Source of the DNA: Flaveria trinervia
Taxonomy: Eukaryota; Streptophyta; Magnoliopsida; Asterales; Asteraceae
Assembly: GCA_025506515.1 (NCBI GenBank)
Contig: CM046442.1
Location: forward strand, 63,001,340 to 63,065,339
DNA: 64,000 bases
Reading direction: 5' to 3'
Position 1 is the stretch's first letter. Each line of letters begins with the position of its first letter. Below are positions 56,340 to 64,000 of this stretch, in pieces. Under the pieces are notes generated by a model. The model was not told where the DNA came from. It made no database searches and worked only from the letters and a program-made list of their open reading frames with translations. The translations under genes and the position numbers were made by a program.

Positions 56340-56827
56340 ACCAAATACTGAAGAAGACCTCTTCAGCGTGTGAAAACATTGTTACTTGGTCTTCAAGCAC
56401 TTGTGTCTTAAGATTTTGTCTTCAGCACTTGTGTCTTCAGACTTTGTCTTCCAGCAACTTCGTCTTCAGACTTTGTCTCAGCACTTGTGTCTTCAGACTT
56501 GTATTCCGCACTTGTGTCTTCAGGACTTTGTCTCAGCACTTGTGTCTTGAGACTTTGTCTTCAGCACTTGTGTCTCCGACTTTGTCTTCAGCACTTGTGT
56601 CTTACGAATTTGTCTTCAGCACTTGGTCTTCAGACTTTGTCTTTAGCACTTGTCTCTCAGATTGTGTATCAGCACTTGTGCTTCAGATTTTGTCTTCAGC
56701 AATTGGTCTTCAGACTTTGCAATCAGTTGTTGTCTCCAGCTGTTGTGGACTCAGCAGTTGGGGTGACGTTCTGTGGGACTTCTTAAAGGTTTTTCTGATC
56801 CGGCTCATTGGTTCTTTTGGCCTAACA
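56340..56827 (-). repeat. Truncated E-family LTR, first of two copies
   Basis: The high end CTTTTGGCCTAACA corresponds to a TGTTAGGCCAAAAG LTR start on the minus strand. Dense CTTCAGCACTTGTGT words identify U3. Only the first half of an LTR is present. The three open plus frames here are translations of the repeat. Confidence 0.75.
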
Positions 56828-56914
56828 AACTCCCTGAACAATGCAGCCAAAACTTTAAATTTATTGAGGTCCCACTTAGTGTGGCAGAATGGTTGTCTTT
56901 TCCTCTAGAAACTT
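56828..56914 (-). other. Duplicated polypurine tract and 3' UTR piece
   Basis: AACTCCCTGAACAATGCAGCC and the next 60 bp repeat the sequence found directly after the LTR at 57267, so this is a second copy of the E4 3' end stuck between two LTR pieces. Confidence 0.7.
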
Positions 56915-57266
56915 CAGAAGTATTCTTCACTGTTGTGAAACTACTGAAAAGATAAAAACATAAAACACGAAAGGAAACCGTCACAACTCTGACAAGAAAC
57001 CTCTTCAGCTGTTGTACAACATTGATACTTGGTCTTCAGCACTTGTGTCTTCAGACTTGTCTTCAGCAATTGTGTCTTCAGACTTGTCTTCAGCACTTGT
57101 GTCTTCAGACTTTGTCTTCAGCATTGTCTTCAGACTTTGTCTTCAGCACTTGTCTTCAGACTTGTAGTCAGCCTTGTCTTCAGATGTTGTGGTCTTCAGT
57201 AGTTGTTGTGACGTCTGTGGGACATAAAGGTTTTTCTGATCCCTCATTGGTTCTTTTGGTCCAACA
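56915..57266 (-). repeat. Element E4 3' LTR (truncated)
   Basis: The end CTTTTGGTCCAACA at 57266 is the standard E-family LTR start on the minus strand. The LTR is only about 350 bp long, so its R/U5 part is missing. The U3 repeats match those of 56340-56827. Confidence 0.75.
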
Positions 57267-57277
57267 AACTCCCCCTG
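57267..57277 (-). other. Element E4 polypurine tract
   Basis: On the minus strand CAGGGGGAGTT directly precedes the 3' LTR, identical to E1 and E3. Confidence 0.8.
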
Positions 57278-57299
57278 AACCAATGCAGCCAAACCTTAA

Positions 57300-60200
57300 C
57301 TTTATTGAGGTCCCCTTGTTGCAGAATGTTGGTCTTTTCCTCTTGATCAGTGAGAAGATGACCCATATAAGCATGGCCTGGGAATGAGACTCTGATGATT
57401 TGGTTGGCAATGTATGGATGGGAGCTGTATTGGGGATTGGACACTGAGTGTTCCCTATCCATGAGACTCACTTCCCATGTATAGCCTGTAGGATTCTTGG
57501 TGTATGCTCTGAGAAACATAATTTGTTCTTCCATGGTCAGGTTCTCAACTTCACCATCAAACAATCCTTCACGCCGATACAACTCCAAGATGTACTTGGC
57601 CTGTTTGCCATTTTTGAGCTCAACTGTTGTAATCTGTTTGTATGCAAACTCATCAGGATGAGTCCCTTCAAGTAAAAGACTGAGCTCACTTTGTTGAAGT
57701 TCTCAAGCCTCTTGTAGACTAACCCCTTTTTATAATTCTATTCTCTAACATCTTTTGGGGTGGCTGTTTAATCTCATAGGCCTTCTTCAAATCTTCGACA
57801 ATCTCCTAGGGTGAAACTACAAGGACCACTGTGATCTCTTCATCTACGATCCTTTTTACTTGGCCCTTGTATCTCGAAGGAATGTCTTTCTTTACAATCC
57901 TGTGAGCCACCCTAGGAACAGGCCATACTCTCACCTTTTCTTCTGATATTGAAATGTGTGGCAAGGGTGTACAACCTCAGAGCTTCTTTCTTCATACTAA
58001 TTATTGATGAAGACACAGCATAAGTTTTGTCGATGCTTTTCAACATCTCATCATCATGAAGCCTTTGCTGCTGCTCTTCTTCAATCTTTACTCTCACAGT
58101 TTCCATCTGTGAGGTGGGAGTGATGGGCATGGGTTTGGCTTTAGCCAATGTTAGGACTGCAGACAGAGGCAGCCTATCTTCTTCCACATCATCCTCTTCT
58201 TCTTCTTCTTCTAGCCTCAACACCCTTCTCTTCTTCTTCTTGGGTGCATCATCGGCTGTTGGTTTAGAGGGTAAGGGAGTTGGTTTTGTGGGTGTGATTG
58301 TGGTTGTTTTGGAGAGGGAATGTTGACAGGCTGAGTTAGCATTTTGGAGGTGAGTGTTGCTTTTGAGTGTTTGGCTAGCTCAGTCCTGCTCCCTGCTCCT
58401 GCTTCATTCAAAGCTTCGACTACTAACCCCTTAGTGTATGCCTCACACGAACAGATCTTTGAGGTTATGGCCAAGATACTGTCCCTGGTCCATGATTTAA
58501 TCTCTATCAATGATCTCCCAAGATATTTTGCAATGAATCTGATCATGATCTCTAGTCTCTTTCTTTCTAATGCAACATAACTTGCCCATCTTGAGTTAGT
58601 TTCTTCAACTTCAAGTCTCCTGATCTCTGAGTCAAGTTGTGCAGTATCGAACCCTTGTCTATAGAGTTGATCAATAATGGCATCTATTGATTTACTATGA
58701 GTAGCATCTGCCATTTTGATCATCTCATCGAGTTGGAGCTCTTTCTCTTTTCTTCACCCTTCCTCTTCTTATATGTGACATGAAAGTCTTTATGACTCTC
58801 ACTCACTTGATCATTTTGGTTCGCTTCCCAGACTCCTCTTCCTTCTCAGTTTCTTTTTCTTTTAGTGTGCTCTTCCTCCTTGCTTTCACTGACTGACTCT
58901 CCCCCTTTTTGGTTGCATTGGTTGCAAGGGTTTGAGTAGCAGAAAGCCTTGTGCTCATAATCTCCTCCACTAGGGGGTTGTATGATTGAGGGAAGCTTCT
59001 CATCCATGGTTTTGATCACAATGTCTGTGATCATTGGGGTTATAAGAGGTAGGGTTTGCTGAAAGATAGCAACTGTTTGCTCAGAGGGGTTCTGTCCCTG
59101 AGAAGCAGTGCCAGAAACAGAGGCTGGTGGCTTGGGAGCTTTGAGTGGCTGAGTGTGTGGCAGACTTCAGGTGAAGGTGCCATCTGTGGGTTTATGTTGG
59201 TGGCAGATGGACTTGCGTCTTGAGAGAATTGGTCAAGTAGCCTTTGTAGTCTACTGACTTCTTCCTCAAGAATTGTGTTCTGGGCCAGAACATCATAAAA
59301 GAAGCCCAGGTCATCAGCAGCAGATGCTGAATCACCTGACCTCCTGCTCGTAGCAGGATGTACATGCACTGTGTGTAGACCAGTTTTAGCATGTGCCCTT
59401 TTTTCTTGGAACTGGGGACTTCCAGCCTCAGGACTATGTCCTTTATCAGCTGTTGCCTCTAGTGAGGTCTTAACTATCTTACCAGCCTCATTCTGATCAT
59501 GTGCTGATTCAGAAGAGGTGGCAGCCTCACTAGATGTTCTAATCTCCATATCCACACCAGGAGATCGAACATTTAAACCCCGGTGCTGTGGGTTGTCAGA
59601 AGCATGGTGATCCTCGTCCTCAATAGCTATGGTTCTCCCCTTTGTTCGTGGTTGTTGTGGAGGAGGAGAGGCATGCAGCTGAGTCAGCACGTTTACAATG
59701 ATAATGGTTGGACTTTGGGGGGTGGTTGCATGGGGAGATGGGGTAAAAGCAGTGTGCACCTGGGGAGAATGGTGCTCTTCAATGGTAATCTCCTCAAATG
59801 AGGAAGATCCCAGATTTGTGGGTACCCCTTCTGTGGTTGCTGCAGGCTACTTTTGAGAGGAATCCTGAGCGGCTGTGGCTGGTGAAGTCCTTGTATCCAC
59901 TAGGGGGTTATAACCAGTGGATATAGCCTGCGTTTGTGTTGCAGGGGCATCCTCAGGGGACTCATTTCCCTGAGTAGCCTTTTTGGTCTTCTTTTTAGTG
60001 GGTTTGGTGGGGACTTTGGATTTGGAGGTTGTGTCTGTGGGTTCCAGCTGCATGGGTTTGCGCAGCATGGCAGCCATTTTGAGTGATTGGTCAGAGTTGT
60101 GCCGGGAGTATACTTCAGGCAATACAGCCACCGCAGGGACTCCCAGGCCAACAAGTCCCTTAGCTTGAAGCTGATTTTCAATTATGGCCATTATGAACCG

Positions 60201-60790
60201 AGGATATAATATCCAACGGTTAGCAGTTTGTTTTTGGGCCATATCCTTGAGCTCTAAAAATAGTATTTCGGAAATATTTAAAGGTTGTTGCTCAAGGATG
60301 GAGTACATAACCTGTTGCCACCTTGTGGACATTTGATCCCATGATGAAGTCTTGGAGGCAAGGCATACATTTACCATATGAAATATGAGACGTTCGGCAT
60401 CCGGGAAATGTTTCTTCAGTAAGGTAGATGCACTCAGGTTACCCTGGTATCCATGGTGGGCAAATGATTGATCTGTTGTGCCCTTTGGATAACCAGTTGG
60501 GAAAGTAGCATCATCCAGATTAAGGCTTTGGCGAGGAGTGTCTGGAGTGATGACTACTTTTTGGCCATGGACAAACGATTGAAGAGACTCTGTGTTGTTC
60601 TCTTCACAGACCAAGGTGACGTTTGTCCAGAATTGGATAAGGGATTCGGCATATATGGTGGGGTTTACCAGAAACGCCGTTTTGTAGGGTGACTGAACCA
60701 TTAATCAATGGCGTTGTAAAACTTGGTCCAGTATGGCGATTTGGTGAGATGGGCGACACAGTTGTGTCGTGGTTTTAGTTGCAAGGTCAC
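57300..60790 (-). pseudogene. E4 extra gene downstream of pol (function unknown)
   Basis: This has the best-preserved N-terminal domain: 60701-59847 is open for 284 residues with AFLVNPTIYAESLIQFW, YPKGTTDQSFAHHGYQGNLSAS, DAERLIFHMVNVCLA, SSWDQMSTRWQQ, YPRFIMAIIENQL and a Pro/Thr/Lys linker, ending at a nonsense codon. The true start (about 60790) has lost its ATG codons and a frameshift lies at about 60705. A Ser/Pro region and helical segment follow (59759-59040; DVLAQNTILEEEVSRL), then a coiled coil and MIRFIAKYLGRSLIEIKSWTRDSILAI (58723-58217), a charged LRLEEEEEEDDVEED stretch (58223-57912), and a C-terminal part to about 57300. The order is the same as in E1-E3. Confidence 0.75.
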
Positions 60791-61232
60791 GATTGATGAA
60801 GAGAGGGTAGAGAGTTTTTTTTCAACGTTAGGTTGAGAAGAGAAGATAAAAACTCTGAAGGTGGGATAAGGTATTTAAAGGGTCGGGTTAGAAAACGACT
60901 GAAGGTTTTGGTGTGAGTCATCAATTCTTAGCTTTTCAGCTGTTTTCATACTGTCCTCAACACTTATTCATCAGACTTTGCATCTGCTTTTCAGGTGTTT
61001 CATAGGACGTCAGTACTTATCTGTTTGTATTGATTTCAGTAGTTGTAACTACATCAGTAGTTGTAACTACATCAGTAGTTTATAAGAGATAAAGTACTTC
61101 AGTACTTGTGAGGGATTTAGCCTTCAGTAGTTATAAAAACTACTGAGGGTGAGAGAACTCATCAGTACTTATATGTGACATGGTTACCAATGATCACCAG
61201 TACTTATTACTGAGATCATCAGTAGTTGTCAC
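60791..61232 (-). promoter_or_regulatory. E4 spacer, array mostly lost, TATA-like box
   Basis: A TATA-like TTTAAATA at 60872-60879 (minus strand) lies about 80 bp before the lost start codon. Only one AACGACTGAAGG unit remains above it; the rest of the roughly 300-bp array seen in E2 and E3 has been deleted. 61000-61230 keeps looser CAGTAGTTGTAACTAC words. Confidence 0.45.
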
Positions 61233-61870
61233 TTATTCTAGCTGCAGCATACCAAGCCTTAACACCAGGTTGTGGAAAGTTGAACTATCCAAAGGCTTAG
61301 TAAAAATGTCTGCAAGCTCATCAGCACTGGGCACAAACATAGGATTAATTAGACCCTTTTCAAAACTGGGCACAAACATAGGATTAATTAGACCTTTTTC
61401 AAAACAATCTCTTACAAAATGATGTCTAATTTCTATATGTTTGGTCCTAGAGTGCTGGACTGGATTTTTGACAATGCAAAGAGCGGAAGCACTGTCCATT
61501 AACAATGGGGTCTTAGTCTCTGTTATGCCATAATCCATAATTGGTTTTGAAGCCAGAGTACCTGAGATGTACAGCTTGTAGCGGCAATGTACTCTGCTTC
61601 AGCAGTTGATGTAGCAACTGCGGTCTGTTTCTTGCTCTGCTAAGAAATCAAGCAGTTGCCTAGGAATTGACATCAACCAGAAGTTGATTTCCTGGTCAAC
61701 TTACACCCTGCATAGTCACTATCAGAGAAAGCAACTAATTTACAAGGGTGCCCAGTGGAATACCATAAACCTAGAGATTGTGTGCCTTGCAAATATCTAA
61801 AGATCCTCTTGACTGCAATCATATGAGACTCTTTAGGTGCAGCCTGAAATCTAGCACAAAACATGTAGCA
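61233..61870 (-). pseudogene. Element E4 RNase H
   Basis: Motifs: SDSDYAGCKLTRKSTSG (61680-61720), STAEAEYIAATSC with a nonsense codon nearby, MDSASALCIVKNP (about 61500) and SADELADIFTKPL, ending LRLGMLQLE at 61233. An in-frame 39-bp tandem duplication (61327-61365 and 61366-61404) repeats FEKGLINPMFVPS. Frame breaks lie near 61545 and 61670. Confidence 0.85.
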
Positions 61871-62900
61871 AACATAATATCTGGTCTAGAAGCTGTTAAA
61901 CACATCAAGGAACCAATCATACATCTGTAAAGTGTTTCATCAACCACTTTACCTTTCTGATTTGTATCCAGTTGTGTGGTGCTGCACATGGGGGTAGAAC
62001 AGGGTTTACAGTTCTGTAAATCAAACTTTTCCAAAAGATCTTTTGTGTATTTGGACTGATGAATGAACATTCCATCAGCCTTTTGTTTGATTTGCAAACC
62101 CAGAAAGAACTATAATTCTCCCATGGCACAACTGGGGATCAAAGGATGCAAAAATAATATCATATACGTAAATTTGAACAAGTAGATTATGCTACCCAGC
62201 TTTCTTAATGAATAAAGTCTTATCAATGGAGCCTCTAGTGAAATCATTTTCCAGAAGAAAGTTTGATAATGTCTCATACCAGGCTCTAGGAGCTTGTTTC
62301 AACCCATAAAGAGCCTTATCAAGCTTATACACCCAATTAGGATGTTTATTGTCCTCAAAGCCTGGTGGTTGACATACATAAACCTCTTCTTTAATTTTCC
62401 CATACAAAAATGCACTTTTGACATCCATTTGAAAAACTTTGAGTTTTTGATAAGTAGCATAAGCTAAAAACAATCGAATTGCTTCCAGTCTCGCTACAGG
62501 GGCAAAGTTTTCATCATAATAAATACCTTCTTCTTGTGCAAACCCCTGAACAACCAGTCTGGCCTTGTTCTTAACAATAAGCCCATTTTCATTAGTTTTG
62601 TTCCTAAACACCCATTTAGTGCCTATTGCACACTTACCTGGAGGTAGAGGAACCAGTTCCCACATTTGTTGTTTCTTGAACTGAAGAAGCTCAAGCTGCA
62701 TGGCATCAACCCATCCATTGTCCTTTAAAGCAATGTGATAATTCTTTGGCTCTTGCTGACTGATGAAGAGAGCATAGAAGCAGAAATTGGACAATTGACT
62801 TCTTGTTGATACGCCAGCAGTGATATCACCAATGATTTGAGACATAGGGTGATTCTTCAGATCTTGAGACACAATGAGATCTGTGCAAGTGTTTGTAGCA
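61871..62900 (-). pseudogene. Element E4 reverse transcriptase
   Basis: 62872-62192 is open for 226 residues: linker SQIIGDITAG, GTKWVFRNK, KARLVVQGFAQEEG, FQMDVKSAFLYGK and YGLKQAPRAWYE. It ends at a TAG replacing a CAG in AGQHN. The active site at 62159-62170 reads YVYD, so the first catalytic Asp is lost. A 44-bp deletion follows near 62133. The thumb and connection (62129-61819) include YRCMIGSLM. Confidence 0.88.
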
Positions 62901-64000
62901 GGTTCAGAAGCAACAGATGGTGATGGTGAATCATTTCCTTGAAATCAATCAGTGGATGGTAATTCAAAGGAAGTTGAATTTGAAGAAATCTCATCAGCAT
63001 TTGTTGTGGATGGTGCTACTGGAGCTACAAGAACATCAGGTCTAGCTGAATCAGGCAGTTGATCACTAAACCTGAAGAGGTGAGTACTGCTATCATCATC
63101 ATCATCAGCACCAGCAGTACCACCAGGTGGTGAACTGTTGACAGGAGTAACAGCAGGAGTTTGATAAGGAACATATTGCAGTATGTCCAAATCAAAAAGC
63201 TCCACAGGGCTTTGTGGAATCTTGTCCTTAGGAGATTTATTAAACTTAACATGTACAGTCTCTTCAACCATCTTTGTTCTGCAGTTGAAGACTTTGTATG
63301 CTTTGCAAGTTGATGAATAACCAACAAAGTACCCTGCATCCACCTTAGGATCAAATTTTTGGAGTTGATCTCGTGTGTTGAGAATGAAACAAGGACACCC
63401 AAATGCTCTGAAGAATGAAATTAGAGGGGCCAAATGATGAAGAACTTCATATGGAGTCTTCATCAACCTCTGATTTACTAGTACTCTATTCTGTACATAG
63501 CAAGCTGTATTGACAGCTTCAGCCCAAAAAGTCATTGGCAGTTTCAGCCCAAAAAGTCATTGGCAGTCAAGAGTCAGCCAACATGGACCTTGCAGCTTCA
63601 ATAAGGGTCCTGTTCTTTCTCTCCACTACTCTATTTTGCTCAGGAGTTCTTGGGATGCTATACTGCCTCTTGATTCCCTTTGATAAGTAAAACTCATCAA
63701 GTGTGTGGTTTCTGAATTCAGTACCATTGTCACTCCTCACACACTTAACTGGTAGGGAATACTGCTTCTCAACGTGTAACACAAAGTTCATAATGGACTG
63801 GGCAGCCTCATCCTTTGAATGCAGGAAGAAAGTCCATACATATCTGGAGTAATCATCCACAATTACCAGACAGTATTTTTCTTAGCCATACTCATCACTT
63901 TCACAGGACCAAAGAGATCCATGTGAAGAAGCTGTAAGCAGGCAGTGGACTTAGGTTCTTCTATGGAGGGAAATGAAGCTTTGTGTTGTTTTCCTTTTAA
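62901..64000 (-). pseudogene. Element E4 integrase and linker
   Basis: On the minus strand from the edge: LKGKQHK, a frame-broken HMDLFGPV segment (about 63920), VDDYSRYVWTFFLHSKDEAAQ (63860 on), the second acid VRSDNGTEF (about 63730) and EQNRVVERKN, where the usual Gly is Arg but the catalytic Glu remains. A 25-bp tandem duplication at 63518-63567 shifts the frame. The C-terminal fold and acidic linker run 63535-62945 (FGCPCFILN, AGYFVGYSS, a run of five Asp). Confidence 0.85.

Larger units (their letters stand above)
56915..64000 (-). mobile_element. Element E4: copia (E family), runs off right edge
   Basis: This minus-strand element is seen from its 3' LTR to the pre-integrase domain at the right edge, where LKGKQHK is the last motif. 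It contains the extra gene, a shortened spacer, RNase H, RT with a damaged active site and integrase. Gag, primer site and 5' LTR lie beyond 64000. Confidence 0.88.

Overview
The window is repeat DNA from a plant nuclear genome, most likely a eudicot. I see no host gene, tRNA, rRNA or other single-copy gene. Almost every base belongs to Ty1/copia LTR retrotransposons, shown by tRNA-Met type primer sites (TGGTATCAGAGC), polypurine tracts, protease-integrase-RT-RNase H gene order and YVDD motifs. The plant family cannot be fixed from these elements alone.

Layout: (1) 1-15697 is a three-level nest. Minus-strand element C (RT-RNase H at 186-1822, Gag and integrase at 13142-15697) is split by minus-strand element B (1823-13141). 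B is split inside gag by plus-strand element A (2838-10724), which has both LTRs and a perfect 5-bp target duplication GAGAC. (2) 15698-26837 is minus-strand element E1, with LTRs at both ends, a deleted RT core and a 100-N assembly gap in gag. (3) 26838-32384 is minus-strand fragment F. (4) 32385-56339 is plus-strand element E2, into whose 3' region the nearly complete plus-strand element E3 (43807-56287) has jumped, flanked by CCCCTC on both sides. (5) 56340-64000 holds a duplicated LTR end and then minus-strand element E4, which runs off the right edge.

E1-E4 form one family of about 12 kb per element, resembling the Sirevirus/Maximus branch of copia. They share LTRs of about 0.9 kb packed with CTGAAGAC and CAGTAGTT words, a Gag with two CCHC zinc knuckles, a copia Pol, and a second long reading frame of about 3.3 kb between RNase H and the 3' LTR on the same strand. 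That extra gene encodes a conserved N-terminal domain, a Pro/Ser-rich linker, coiled coils and a charged segment. It is preceded by an array of about 39-bp units, each an imperfect inverted repeat of the CTTCAGTAGTT word, and then in three or four copies by a TATA-like box 56-80 bp before the start codon. The same words fill the LTR U3. My main hypothesis is that these elements carry a second, internal promoter for the extra gene. F carries a distant relative of the same extra gene.

Nearly all reading frames are broken. In E3 the two LTRs differ almost only by short indels and not by substitutions, so some of its frameshifts may be sequencing errors and the element could be younger and more intact than it looks.
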